In this document: piece by piece, positions 45,421 through 54,044 of the stretch
Position numbering within the stretch: the stretch's first letter is position 1
Layout of the letters: the number at the start of each line of letters is the position of its first letter
Assembly (NCBI GenBank): GCA_046297695.1
Contig: JBKBHF010000016.1
Location: forward strand, 1 to 64,000
Reading direction: 5' to 3'
Origin: Permianibacter sp046297695
GTDB lineage: Bacteria; Pseudomonadota; Gammaproteobacteria; Enterobacterales; Permianibacteraceae
DNA: 64,000 nucleotides
Program-made: the position numbers and the translations under genes
Notes under the pieces: model-generated
What the model saw: only the letters and a program-made list of their open reading frames with translations
What the model was told of the DNA's origin: nothing
Databases searched by the model: none

Positions 45421-47205
45421 TCAATAGGTGCGCGCTTTCGGCGCGAACGCTTCAACGGTTTTCGGCTGCATGTTGACGCCGCGCTTGCTCATCGACTCGG
45501 TGGTCGGGTCGTACACCGAGTGGCAGAGCCAGTTTTCGTCGTCGCGATTCTCGAAATCTTCGCGGGCGTGGGCGCCGCGGCTTTCGGTGCGGTAATTGGC
45601 CGACATCGCCGTGGCAAACGCGGTTTCCATCAGATTGTCGAGCTCCATGCACTCGACGCGCTGGGTGTTGAAGGTCTTGCTCTTGTCCTTCAGCACACCG
45701 TTCTGCAGCCGCTCGCGCAGCGCCTTGAGCTCGGTGAAGCCTTTCGCCATCGACTCGCCGGTGCGGAACACACCGAAGTAGTTCTGCATGCAGGTCTGCA
45801 TCGCTTTGCGCAGTACGGCCGGATCTTCACCGTCCTTACTGTTTTCCCAGCGGTTGTAGCGCGCCATGGCTTTTTCGGTGTCGCTGTCGCTGAAATCGTT
45901 GAAGCCGAGCTCGTCTTTCTGCAGTGCTTCGGTGACGTGCAGACCAGCGGCGCGTCCGAACACCACCAGATCGAGCAGCGAATTGCCACCGAGGCGGTTG
46001 GCACCATGGACCGACACGCAGGCAATTTCGCCGACCGCGTACAGGCCTTCGACGATCTCGTCCTTGCCGTTGCGGTTGACCAGGGCCTGGCCGTGCACGT
46101 TGGTCGGAATACCGCCCATCATGTAATGGCAGGTCGGCACCACCGGAATCGGCGCCTTGACCGGATCGACGTGGGCAAAGGTCTTGGCCAGTTCGCAGAT
46201 GCCCGGCAGCCGCTCGTTCAGCGTTTTCTCTCCGAGGTGATCAAGCTTGAGATAGACGTAATCGCTGCCGTCCGGTAGCTTCATGCCACGGCCGGCAATG
46301 ATCTCCTTGATCATCGAACGGGCGACAACGTCGCGCGAGGCCAGATCTTTGGCGTTCGGCGCATAGCGCTCCATGAAGCGCTCGCCGTCCTTGTTGACCA
46401 GATAGCCGCCTTCGCCACGGCAACCTTCGGTCACCAGCACGCCGGCGCCGGCGATGCCGGTCGGGTGGAACTGCCAGAACTCCATGTCCTGCACCTGCAG
46501 GCCGGCGCGCAGCGCCATGCCGACACCGTCACCGGTGTTGATGAAGGCGTTGGTGGTCGAGGCGTAGATACGGCCGGCCCCGCCGGTGGCGAAAATCACC
46601 GCCCGGGCCTTGAACACGACGATTTCGCCGGTTTCGATGCTCATGACCGTGACGCCGCAGCACTGGCCTTTGGCGTTCATGACCAGGTCAAGTGCAAACC
46701 ACTCGGAATACACCGCCGCCTTGGCCTTGACGTTCTGCTGGTACAGCGTATGCAGCAGCGCATGACCGGTACGGTCGGCCGCCGCCGCAGTACGGGCAGC
46801 CTGTTCACCACCGAAGTTCTTGGACTGGCCACCGAACGGACGCTGGTAAATCCGGCCTTCCTTGTTGCGGGAGAACGGCAGGCCCATGTGTTCCAGCTCA
46901 TAGATGGCCTGCGGGCCGGTCTGGCACATGTACTCGATGGCATCCTGGTCGCCGATGTAATCCGAGCCCTTGACCGTGTCATACATGTGCCAGCGCCAGT
47001 CGTCGGCATGGGTGTTGCCGAGCGCGACGGTGATGCCGCCCTGGGCGGCCACGGTATGGGAACGGGTCGGGAAGACTTTCGAGACCAGCGCGGTCTTCAG
47101 GCCGGCCTGGGCCAGCTGCAAGGACGCCCGCATGCCGGCGCCGCCGGCGCCGATGATGACGGCATCAAAGGTTTGTACGGCTGTTGTTGAACCGACAGCG
47201 GCCAT
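45421..47205 (-). CDS. sdhA: Succinate dehydrogenase flavoprotein subunit
   Basis: A 594-residue flavoprotein oxidising succinate to fumarate. The FAD-binding GAGGAGMRASLQLAQ is at about 19-33. The flavinylated His is in RSHTVAAQGG (about 50), the substrate site in FHPTGIAGAGVLVTEGCRGEGG, and the active-site Arg in HGANRLGGNSLLDLVVFGR. Length equals the family norm (588-600). Its start overlaps nothing but abuts sdhD directly, indicating tight coupling in sdhCDAB. Confidence 0.97.
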   Translation of the reverse strand: MAAVGSTTAVQTFDAVIIGAGGAGMRASLQLAQAGLKTALVSKVFPTRSHTVAAQGGITVALGNTHADDWRWHMYDTVKGSDYIGDQDAIEYMCQTGPQAIYELEHMGLPFSRNKEGRIYQRPFGGQSKNFGGEQAARTAAAADRTGHALLHTLYQQNVKAKAAVYSEWFALDLVMNAKGQCCGVTVMSIETGEIVVFKARAVIFATGGAGRIYASTTNAFINTGDGVGMALRAGLQVQDMEFWQFHPTGIAGAGVLVTEGCRGEGGYLVNKDGERFMERYAPNAKDLASRDVVARSMIKEIIAGRGMKLPDGSDYVYLKLDHLGEKTLNERLPGICELAKTFAHVDPVKAPIPVVPTCHYMMGGIPTNVHGQALVNRNGKDEIVEGLYAVGEIACVSVHGANRLGGNSLLDLVVFGRAAGLHVTEALQKDELGFNDFSDSDTEKAMARYNRWENSKDGEDPAVLRKAMQTCMQNYFGVFRTGESMAKGFTELKALRERLQNGVLKDKSKTFNTQRVECMELDNLMETAFATAMSANYRTESRGAHAREDFENRDDENWLCHSVYDPTTESMSKRGVNMQPKTVEAFAPKARTY

Positions 47206-47565
47206 TTACACACCCCACAGAATAATGAAGCCCCAGAACAGCAGGCCCAGACAGGTGACGATCAGCAGGCTTTGCAGCACCACGCGGAGCGCAACCGGTT
47301 TGACGTAATCGGTAAAGACCGTCCAGATGCCGATCCAGGCGTGGGCCACGACGGCCAGCAAGGTCACCAGGGTGGCAATTTTCACGAACGGACGGCTGAA
47401 GAAGCCGTGCCAGAGGCTGTAGGAGAGTTCCGGCTGAACCATGTAGGCACCGATCAGGTAGCCCATCAGGTACAGCACGTAGGCGAGCATGACCACGGCC
47501 GACAGGCGCTGGATCAGCCAGTCGTGCAGACCGCTGCGGCCCAGGGAAGTAGCGGCTCTTACCAT
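47206..47565 (-). CDS. sdhD: Succinate dehydrogenase membrane anchor subunit SdhD
   Basis: A 119-residue protein with three transmembrane helices (about 20-40, 54-75, 88-112). The quinone/heme-site pattern SGLHDWLIQRLSAVVM is near the N-terminus, and HAWIGIWTVFTDYVKP provides the heme-ligand His and the conserved YVKP. ATG 47565 gives the family length; the frame extends upstream through sdhC but without homology. It overlaps the end of sdhC by seven bases and abuts sdhA. Confidence 0.93.
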   Translation of the reverse strand: MVRAATSLGRSGLHDWLIQRLSAVVMLAYVLYLMGYLIGAYMVQPELSYSLWHGFFSRPFVKIATLVTLLAVVAHAWIGIWTVFTDYVKPVALRVVLQSLLIVTCLGLLFWGFIILWGV

Positions 47566-47942
47566 ACGAACACCCCCAGCAAGGCAGCGGCGATGACGAA
47601 CAGCACCAGAACCGTCGAGGCTGCTTTGCGGCCGCCTTCTTTGGTTTCGAGGTGACCCAGATCCATGATCAGGTGCCGAACACCGGCGATCACGTGAAAA
47701 GCCACCGCCGAGAGCAGCAGCCAGAGGCCGAACTTGGCCCAACCGGCCGCGAGGCATTCTTTCAGCTCGGCAAAGCCGGCTTCAGAACCCAGCGACTTTT
47801 GCAGCATATACAGCAGGGCCGGCAGGCCCAGGAACAACACGATGCCGGAGAGGCGATGCAGGATGGAGGTGATGGCCATCACCGGCATCCCCATCACATC
47901 AGCCGGAGCGAGCGGCAGAAAGACAGGACGTTGCTTGGTCAC
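47559..47942 (-). CDS. sdhC: Succinate dehydrogenase cytochrome b556 subunit SdhC
   Basis: A 127-residue membrane anchor with three helices. It starts TKQRPVFLPLA, followed by SILHRLSGIVLFLGLP (quinone-site Ser and Arg) and the heme ligand His in FHVIAGVRHLIMDLGH. GTG 47942 is chosen because it gives the family N-terminus KQRPV; no ATG fits, and the ribosome-binding site is weak. It is the first gene of sdhCDAB, transcribed from the promoter at 48033-48061. Confidence 0.92.
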   Translation of the reverse strand: MTKQRPVFLPLAPADVMGMPVMAITSILHRLSGIVLFLGLPALLYMLQKSLGSEAGFAELKECLAAGWAKFGLWLLLSAVAFHVIAGVRHLIMDLGHLETKEGGRKAASTVLVLFVIAAALLGVFVW

Positions 47943-47986
47943 GGTATTTTGCGTCTTTTTTGAGTGGGCCCGAATGCTGGGCGGAT

Positions 47987-48023
47987 GCGCGACAGCCAAA
48001 TAGAACCCCGTCCGCTGTCGCGC
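47987..48023 (-). promoter_or_regulatory. 10-bp hairpin at the 5' end of the sdh mRNA leader
   Basis: GCGCGACAGC (47987-47996) and GCTGTCGCGC (48014-48023) are perfect inverted repeats with a 17-base spacer. Transcription from the sdh promoter would begin near 48026, placing this hairpin at the very 5' end of the mRNA. It could stabilise the message or be a regulator site. Confidence 0.5.
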
Positions 48024-48032
48024 GGCCGCGGA

Positions 48033-48061
48033 ATTATAGGCTTCGCCCCGGTCGATGACAA
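48033..48061 (-). promoter_or_regulatory. Sigma-70 promoter of sdhCDAB
   Basis: TTGTCA (48056-48061) and TATAAT (48033-48038) on the minus strand, with a 17-base spacer: a near-consensus promoter 91 bases upstream of the sdhC start. Confidence 0.8.
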
Positions 48062-48141
48062 ATCGACGATATCGATGCTATTCATAGCGAATTGCTGGGT
48101 ATTTGAACAAACCTTGCTCAGGATCAGTAACTTTTGTCGAA

Positions 48142-48169
48142 TTGACGTGGCCGGCAATTCGCCTATAGT
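48142..48169 (+). promoter_or_regulatory. Sigma-70 promoter of gltA
   Basis: TTGACG (48142-48147) and TATAGT (48164-48169) with a 16-base spacer. It is divergent from the sdh promoter, with 80 bases between the two -35 boxes, enough room for a shared regulator. The gltA leader is about 90 bases. Confidence 0.75.
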
Positions 48170-48265
48170 TTCGCGGCCCCTGCCTGAGCGATACTTACGC
48201 TCTGCTTACGTTCAACGTGGCGCATCAGATTCATGCGCCCGCCACGCCCGCTAAAGGAGCCCACC

Positions 48266-49561
48266 ATGGCAGACAAGGTCGCCAAACTGCACCTGCCTGA
48301 CCGCACCGAGCCCGTCTCGTTGCCCCTCTACTCGCCGTCCCAAGGTTATGACGTCATCGACATCCGCAAGCTGGGCGAAGCCAAGGTTTTCACTTATGAC
48401 CCGGGCTTCATGGCCACGGCGGCTTGCGAATCCAAAATCACGTACATCGATGGCGATGCCGGCGTGCTGCAATACCGCGGCTACCCGATCGAGCAGCTGG
48501 CGGAGAAATCCGATTTCCTCGAAACGGCCTACCTGCTGGTCAATGGTGAACTGCCAAACAAGGCCCAGCTCGACGACTGGAAATACCGCATCACCCATCA
48601 CACGATGGTGCACGACCAGATGAGCCGGTTTTTCTCCGGTTTCCGGCGCGATGCCCACCCGATGGCGATCATGATCGGCGTGGTCGGCGCCCTGTCGGCG
48701 TTCTATCACGACTCACTCGATATCTCGAACCCGACCCATCGCGAAATCAGCGCGATTCGCCTGATTGCGAAAGTGCCGACGCTGGCGGCAATGAGCTACA
48801 AATACAGTATCGGCCAGCCGTTCGTGTATCCGCGCAATGATCTGTCCTACTCGGCCAACTTCCTGCGCATGATGTTCGCGGTACCGGCCGAAGATTACGT
48901 GCCGGATCCGATCCTGGTTCGCGCCATCGACCGCATCCTGATCCTACACGCCGATCACGAGCAGAATGCTTCGACCTCGACCGTTCGCCTGGCCGGCTCG
49001 TCGGGCGCCAACCCGTTTGCCTGCATCGCGGCCGGTATCGCCTCGCTGTGGGGCCCGGCCCACGGCGGTGCCAACGAAGCCTGTCTGAACATGCTGATGG
49101 AAATCGGCGATGTGAAGCGCATTCCGGAATACGTCGCCCGTGCCAAGGACAAGAACGACTCGTTCCGGCTGATGGGTTTCGGCCATCGCGTGTACAAGAA
49201 CTTCGACCCGCGCGCCACCATCATGCGGCAAACCGCGCACGAAGTGCTGCACCATCTCGGCGCCGACAATGACCCGCTGTTACAGGTCGCGATGGAGCTG
49301 GAACGTGTCGCGCTGCAAGACCCGTACTTCATCGAGAAGAAGCTGTACCCCAATGTCGACTTCTACTCGGGCATCATCATGAAGGCCATGGGCATCCCGA
49401 TGAACATGTTCACCGTCATGTTCGCGCTCGCCCGCACCACCGGCTGGGTTGCCCAGTGGAAAGAAATGATTGCCGAGCCGAGCCAGAAAATCGGCCGCCC
49501 GCGTCAGCTTTACACCGGCCACACCAAGCGCGACTACGTCGAGCTGGGCAAGCGCGGCTAA
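48266..49561 (+). CDS. gltA: Citrate synthase, type II (hexameric, NADH-sensitive type)
   Basis: A 431-residue enzyme condensing acetyl-CoA with oxaloacetate. An N-terminal beta domain (about 1-60), characteristic of the Gram-negative type II enzyme, precedes the catalytic residues: His in HADHEQNASTSTVR, His in LWGPAHGGANEA and Asp in GFGHRVYKNFDPR. AAGGAG lies eight bases before ATG 48266. Transcribed alone, divergent from sdhC, and closed by a strong terminator. Confidence 0.97.
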   Translation: MADKVAKLHLPDRTEPVSLPLYSPSQGYDVIDIRKLGEAKVFTYDPGFMATAACESKITYIDGDAGVLQYRGYPIEQLAEKSDFLETAYLLVNGELPNKAQLDDWKYRITHHTMVHDQMSRFFSGFRRDAHPMAIMIGVVGALSAFYHDSLDISNPTHREISAIRLIAKVPTLAAMSYKYSIGQPFVYPRNDLSYSANFLRMMFAVPAEDYVPDPILVRAIDRILILHADHEQNASTSTVRLAGSSGANPFACIAAGIASLWGPAHGGANEACLNMLMEIGDVKRIPEYVARAKDKNDSFRLMGFGHRVYKNFDPRATIMRQTAHEVLHHLGADNDPLLQVAMELERVALQDPYFIEKKLYPNVDFYSGIIMKAMGIPMNMFTVMFALARTTGWVAQWKEMIAEPSQKIGRPRQLYTGHTKRDYVELGKRG

Positions 49562-49594
49562 ACCCGCCTCCGGTTGACGCCCGCTGTGCGATAA

Positions 49595-49621
49595 TGGGAG
49601 CCGAGAGGCTCCCATTTTTTT
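49595..49621 (+). terminator. Rho-independent terminator of gltA
   Basis: TGGGAGCC-GAGA-GGCTCCCA followed by seven T. Confidence 0.9.
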
Positions 49622-49645
49622 GCTCCGACATCCACAGGGAAGATT

Positions 49646-50623
49646 ATGAAACCTGGCATTCTGGTCACCGGCGGCGCCGGTTATATTGGTTCCCATGTCG
49701 TACGTCAGCTTGGCGAGCGCGGCGAAACCGTCATTGTTCTGGACAACCTCAGCACCGGCCGAAAAGAAGCCGTGCTCTACGGCACGCTGGTGGTCGGCGA
49801 TACCGGCGATCGCGAGCTGGTCATGAAGTTGCTGCGTGAGCACAACATCCAATCCATCCTGCATTTCGCTGCCAATACCGTGGTGCCGGAGTCGGTGGAA
49901 AAACCGCTGCAGTACTACCGCAACAACACCGTCAATGTGCTGAACCTGCTCGAGTGCTGTCAGGCCACGGGCGTCGAGCATTTCATCTTCTCGTCGACAG
50001 CAGCGGTATACGGCACACCCGATACGCTGATGGTCACCGAAGAGTCGCCGACCCGACCGGAATCCCCTTACGGGCTGTCGAAACTGATGAGCGAATGGCT
50101 GCTGCGCGATTACGCCGCCACCGGCGCCATCCGTCATGTCACGCTGCGCTATTTCAATGTCGCCGGCGCCGATCCGGAAGCCCGCATCGGCCAGGCAACG
50201 CCAAATGCCACCCATTTGATCAAAGTCGCGGTCGAAGCCTTGTGCGGCAAGCGCGCGAACGTGTCGGTATTCGGCACCGACTACCCTACCCCGGACGGTA
50301 CCGGGGTCCGCGATTACATCCACGTCGAAGATCTGGCGGCAGCGCATCTGTCGGCGCTCGATTACCTGCGCAGCGGTGGTAAATCGGTCACGCTCAACTG
50401 CGGTTACGGCCACGGCTACAGCGTGCTCGAGGTACTGAAAACCGCCGAAAAGGTCGCCGGCAAGCCACTCGATATCCGCTATGCACCGCGTCGAGCTGGC
50501 GATCTGGCCGCCATCGCCGCCGACTCCAGCAAACTGCGGCAACTGCTGAATTGGCAGCCACGTTTTGATGATTTGAAAACCATCATTCGTCACGCGCTGA
50601 ACTGGGAGCAAAAGCTCGGCTAA
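49646..50623 (+). CDS. galE: UDP-glucose 4-epimerase
   Basis: A 325-residue extended short-chain dehydrogenase interconverting UDP-glucose and UDP-galactose, feeding exopolysaccharide or LPS synthesis. NAD-binding TGGAGYIGSHVV (about 8-19), DNLSTG, FSSTAAVYG with catalytic Ser/Thr, and YGLSKLMSE with catalytic Tyr and Lys (about 147-151) are intact; RYFNVAGAD and GTGVRDYIHVEDLA follow. GGGAAG precedes ATG 49646. The XrtA-type sugar transferase nearby suggests a supply role, but they are not in one operon. Confidence 0.93.
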   Translation: MKPGILVTGGAGYIGSHVVRQLGERGETVIVLDNLSTGRKEAVLYGTLVVGDTGDRELVMKLLREHNIQSILHFAANTVVPESVEKPLQYYRNNTVNVLNLLECCQATGVEHFIFSSTAAVYGTPDTLMVTEESPTRPESPYGLSKLMSEWLLRDYAATGAIRHVTLRYFNVAGADPEARIGQATPNATHLIKVAVEALCGKRANVSVFGTDYPTPDGTGVRDYIHVEDLAAAHLSALDYLRSGGKSVTLNCGYGHGYSVLEVLKTAEKVAGKPLDIRYAPRRAGDLAAIAADSSKLRQLLNWQPRFDDLKTIIRHALNWEQKLG

Positions 50624-50657
50624 ACCAATCAAAAAAAGTACCAAGTCGCACTTTTTC

Positions 50658-50676
50658 GTGCCTGATTTTCAGGCAC
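50658..50676. repeat. 8-bp hairpin after galE
   Basis: GTGCCTGA-TTT-TCAGGCAC without a following T-run. Possibly a degenerate terminator, or part of the next gene's upstream control region. Confidence 0.4.
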
Positions 50677-50686
50677 CCAATTGATC

Positions 50687-50712
50687 TTGACACGTCCGAC
50701 ACTCTAGAGTGT
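50687..50712 (+). promoter_or_regulatory. TTGACA box and 14-bp perfect palindrome upstream of the outer-membrane protein
   Basis: TTGACA (50687-50692) is followed by the palindrome ACACTCTAGAGTGT (50699-50712), where the -10 spacer would lie. No good -10 at the normal spacing is seen. The palindrome has the form of a dimeric repressor or activator site. Confidence 0.4.
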
Positions 50713-50766
50713 GCGCGGGCTGTAATGGACAGCTCCCAGACGATGATCAATTCAGGAAGAATCACG

Positions 50767-51354
50767 ATGATGTATCGCATCGCAGCACTGGTTCTGGCTG
50801 CAAGCTTCATCCATGGCGAAACTCGCGCCGCCGAATGGTATCTCGACTTTGCCTACGCCACCGGCGGCGATGATCTTGCCGAAGTCGAGCTTGAGTACGA
50901 AGACGGCGACACCAGCTCTGAAGACATTACCGCCGGCGGCGGTTTCAGCTTGGCGTTCGGCCTTTCCCAGCCCTTTACCGAATTGTTTGCCGTGCAAGCA
51001 GCCTACGGCTATAAAGAGCATGCCGTTCGTGCCGACAACGGCTCGTCCAGCTTCAAACGGATGACGCTGGATGTACTCGCCGTGCTGACGCCGGGTGACT
51101 GGCGTATTGGCGCCGGATTCACCAAGGAAATGGACCCGAAACTGCATGTCAAGTACGGCATTGCGGATTACGGTTTTGATGACGCAACCGGCACAGTTGT
51201 TGAAGTTGGCTACCATTTCAGTGAGTCATTTGCCGTTGCCCTTCGTCGCACCATGATCGAGTATGATGTGACTATCGGCATCCCGGATTACGGCAGCTTC
51301 GAAGGCACCATTGACGGCAACAACTGGGGTATTCGGGCCGAATTCCTGTTCTGA
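50767..51354 (+). CDS. Predicted outer-membrane beta-barrel protein
   Basis: A 195-residue protein with a signal peptide (about 1-21, ending RAA). Alternating hydrophobic and polar strands and a terminal aromatic (RAEFLF) are typical of small OmpA/OmpW-like barrels: AEWYLDFAYATG, GFSLAFGLSQ, FAVQAAYGYK, WRIGAGFTKE, VEVGYHFS, WGIRAEFLF. AGGAAG precedes ATG 50767. I cannot assign a specific family. The upstream palindrome suggests regulation; a bidirectional terminator follows. Confidence 0.75.
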   Translation: MMYRIAALVLAASFIHGETRAAEWYLDFAYATGGDDLAEVELEYEDGDTSSEDITAGGGFSLAFGLSQPFTELFAVQAAYGYKEHAVRADNGSSSFKRMTLDVLAVLTPGDWRIGAGFTKEMDPKLHVKYGIADYGFDDATGTVVEVGYHFSESFAVALRRTMIEYDVTIGIPDYGSFEGTIDGNNWGIRAEFLF

Positions 51355-51373
51355 TCTTCTGCTCAGCCGCAAT

Positions 51374-51401
51374 AAAAAAGGCGCCAATATGGCGCCTTTT
51401 T
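51374..51401. terminator. Bidirectional terminator
   Basis: AAAAAGGCGCCA-ATA-TGGCGCCTTTTT, between the outer-membrane protein (plus) and the Xrt-associated ATPase (minus). Confidence 0.88.
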
Positions 51402-51428
51402 AGTGCGACTGGATTTCGATTCTGCGCG

Positions 51429-52490
51429 TCACCTCGGCCCCAGTCTGTCAGTCCGCGAATCGTTTTCTTGGTCGTCAAAATTGAAGCTGATCGCGACGAC
51501 CTTGCGCATGAAATCGCGCTCTTTATCAAAGCGGCGTCGCATGCGATCAAGCTCGATCTCCAGCTGGGCGATTCGCTGCTCCAAACCGCCTGACTCGCCG
51601 CCGTTGCCGCTCGATGCGACGACCGGATGACTGGCACCGTTGCTGCGCGCGGGCTGGGCATTGCTCTCCGGCACCATCAGTTCGGCACGCAGCTCCTGGG
51701 CCACGGTGCGGACGATGGCTTCATCGATGACGTGCTTCTCCTCCAGGAAACCGAACAGCAGCAGACGGTCACACAGAGTGTTGATACGACGCGGCACCCC
51801 GGCCGTGCATTCGTAGATGGCCTGATAGGCATCCTTGCTGAATTCCGGATCGTTTTTCCAGTCGACCTTTTTCAACCGGTGTTCGACATAACCGACGGTT
51901 TCGGTCGGATCGAGATGCGCCAAGTGGTAGGACGCGGTGATCCGCTGACGCACCTGTTCCAGATTCGGTTGGCGCAGATTGTCGCGAAACTCGGATTGGC
52001 CGAGCAGGAAAATCTGCAGCAGGATTTTGCCCTTGAAGTGCAGGTTGGAGAGCATGCGCAACTCTTCCAGTGACTCGAACGGCAGGTTCTGCGCCTCATC
52101 GACCACCAGCATGCAACGCTTGCCTTCCTTCTGGCGCGCCATCAGGAAGTTTTCGATGTTTTTCAGCAGGCTGGTCTTGTCGGCTGCTTGGTGCGCCAAG
52201 CCGAAAGTGGCGGCCACCATGCGCAGGATGTTGGTCGAGTCCAGCTGGGTGTTCATCAACTGACCGGCGATCAGATCGTTCTTCTGTTCCAGGGTATTGA
52301 ACAGCGTCCGCACCAAGGTGCTCTTGCCGGTGCCAACATCACCGGTGACAACGATAAAGCCTTCGCTTTGCGAAACGCCGTACTTCAGATAGGCCAGCGC
52401 CCGCTTGTGGGTGCTGCTGCCGAAGAAGAAATACGGGTCGGGTGCCAACTGGAACGGTTTGCCGCTCAGCTTGTAATAGGATTCGTACAT
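51429..52490 (-). CDS. ExeA-like AAA ATPase, XrtA/PEP-CTERM-associated type
   Basis: A 353-residue ATPase of the GspA/ExeA family, closest in build to the exosortase-associated group (the form known as the XrtA-associated ATPase). It starts MYESYYKLSGKPFQLAPDP. Walker A is GDVGTGKST (about 50), Walker B CMLVVDEAQNLP (about 130), a sensor region GQSEFRDNL, and GVPRRINTLCDRLLL in the lid. A C-terminal coiled coil (QRIAQLEIELDRMRRRFDKERD) replaces the peptidoglycan-binding domain of ExeA. AGGAGG seven bases before ATG 52490 fixes the start. It lies 74 bases after the sugar transferase on the same strand. Confidence 0.85.
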   Translation of the reverse strand: MYESYYKLSGKPFQLAPDPYFFFGSSTHKRALAYLKYGVSQSEGFIVVTGDVGTGKSTLVRTLFNTLEQKNDLIAGQLMNTQLDSTNILRMVAATFGLAHQAADKTSLLKNIENFLMARQKEGKRCMLVVDEAQNLPFESLEELRMLSNLHFKGKILLQIFLLGQSEFRDNLRQPNLEQVRQRITASYHLAHLDPTETVGYVEHRLKKVDWKNDPEFSKDAYQAIYECTAGVPRRINTLCDRLLLFGFLEEKHVIDEAIVRTVAQELRAELMVPESNAQPARSNGASHPVVASSGNGGESGGLEQRIAQLEIELDRMRRRFDKERDFMRKVVAISFNFDDQENDSRTDRLGPR

Positions 52491-52564
52491 CTTCGCCTCC
52501 TTTCCAGGTTCCATTTCCTGCGCTGATGCGATTCCCTCCGCATCACGCTCTCGCCAGCATACGC

Positions 52565-53962
52565 TCAGCGGGAGCCCTTGCGCCACAACACCACTTCTGC
52601 GGTCTGGACCAGAATGGTCAAATCGAGAAACAGACTGTAGTTCTTGATGTAATACAAATCGTATTGCAGCTTTTCCCGGGTATCGGCCTCGGAATCGCCG
52701 TACGGGTAATTGACCTGCGCCCAGCCGGTGATGCCGGGTTTGACCCGGTGGCGCATGGCGTAGAACGGGATCTTGTGGCTGAGCTGCTCGACGAACTCCG
52801 GCCGCTCCGGTCGCGGGCCGACAAAGCTCATATCGCCTTTCAGCACGTTCCACAGCTGCGGCAGTTCATCGAGCCGGGTCTTGCGCATGAATGCACCGAC
52901 CTTGGTGACACGCGGATCGTTCTTCTGGGCCCACACTGCCCCGCTGCGCTCGGCATCGACCACCATCGAACGGAACTTGTAGATGGTGAACGGCTGGCCG
53001 TGCTGACCGGTCCGGATCTGCTTGTAGATGGCCGGATCACGCCATTTGCTTTCATGCCGCACGATCAGCACCAGCAACAACATGACCGGCGCCGCCAGCA
53101 GCAAGCCAACGGACGCCACCGTCATGTCGAACAGCCGCTTGACCATCATCCGCCAGACGTTATTGTCGAAACCGTCGAGGAAAATCATCCGGCCCGGCGA
53201 CCAGGCGTCGATATGGATTTTGCCGGTACGCTGCTCGAAGAAGCTGGCCAACTCGGTGATCTGGATGCCGCGCAGTTTGCAGTCGATGATTTCTTCGGTC
53301 GGGAAATTCTTCTTGTTGTCTTCGACCGCAATGACGATCTCATCGGCACCGTATTCCGCGCAAACCTCGGCGATGGTTTTCTCGGAACGAATAAGCCGCT
53401 CCGCTTCAACCTCATCGTGGTCGCCACGCAGGTGCAGGAACCCAATCAGGGTGGTGCCATGCCAGTCGCTGCGGCGGCGCAGCCGCTCCAGCGCCTGCGC
53501 CAGTTTGCCGGTACCGACCACCAGCACACGCCGTGACAGGATGGTCGCGGTGGCAAACTGCTGGTAGAAAAAACGCGTGACCATCAGCAGCGCGAAGCTG
53601 ACCGCGAGCGTCAGCAAAAAGGCACCGCGACCGACATAAACATCCGGGAACAAGTAGAACAGCGTCAGCAGCAGCGGAAACGCCAGCAGAAAGGTCCAGG
53701 CCAGACGCAGCATCAGCATACGGTAGCTGTCGCGCTGGTGACGCTGGTACAGGCCCATGGCAATCAGCATCAGCATCATCACCAGCGTGAAGACCGACGC
53801 CTTGTATTCCAGTGGGATATTGGTAAGGTGACTGCTGTCGGCACCACCGCTACCAAAGCGCAGCGCGACACCAAGTTGCAGCGAAAAAAACAACGCCAGA
53901 CACTCGACCACCCCCAACAGCAACAACGCCTTCGGGATGTAATGATTAAAGATGCGAACCAT
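52565..53962 (-). CDS. Sugar transferase, XrtA/PEP-CTERM-associated (undecaprenyl-phosphate sugar phosphotransferase)
   Basis: A 465-residue integral-membrane initiating glycosyltransferase of the WbaP/EpsB type. Four or five N-terminal helices (about 10-150), a nucleotide-binding-like middle domain (VLVVGTGKLAQAL, about 165-270), then a further helix and the catalytic bacterial-sugar-transferase domain: KRLFDMTVASVGLLL, YKFRSMVVDAE, RKTRLDELPQLWNVLKGDMSFVGPRPERPEF and VKPGITGWAQVNY. It transfers a sugar phosphate to undecaprenyl phosphate to begin exopolysaccharide. AGGAAGAAGGG precedes ATG 53962. Presence beside the ATPase is the usual exosortase-system layout. Confidence 0.87.
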   Translation of the reverse strand: MVRIFNHYIPKALLLLGVVECLALFFSLQLGVALRFGSGGADSSHLTNIPLEYKASVFTLVMMLMLIAMGLYQRHQRDSYRMLMLRLAWTFLLAFPLLLTLFYLFPDVYVGRGAFLLTLAVSFALLMVTRFFYQQFATATILSRRVLVVGTGKLAQALERLRRRSDWHGTTLIGFLHLRGDHDEVEAERLIRSEKTIAEVCAEYGADEIVIAVEDNKKNFPTEEIIDCKLRGIQITELASFFEQRTGKIHIDAWSPGRMIFLDGFDNNVWRMMVKRLFDMTVASVGLLLAAPVMLLLVLIVRHESKWRDPAIYKQIRTGQHGQPFTIYKFRSMVVDAERSGAVWAQKNDPRVTKVGAFMRKTRLDELPQLWNVLKGDMSFVGPRPERPEFVEQLSHKIPFYAMRHRVKPGITGWAQVNYPYGDSEADTREKLQYDLYYIKNYSLFLDLTILVQTAEVVLWRKGSR

Positions 53963-54044
53963 TCCCTTCTTCCTGAACTGCTGGCTCTGGCGTGGACGAT
54001 CCGACGTCCTGCCGCGGCGCCCCAGACTTCCCTTTGCAGGAACC

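Noticed and set aside
44698..46278. Long plus-strand open frame opposite sdhB and sdhA
   Set aside because: Antisense to two conserved genes; no ribosome-binding site and no recognisable domain.
47943..47999. Longer N-terminus of SdhC
   Set aside because: The added residues have no counterpart in the family; GTG 47942 gives the usual KQRPV start.
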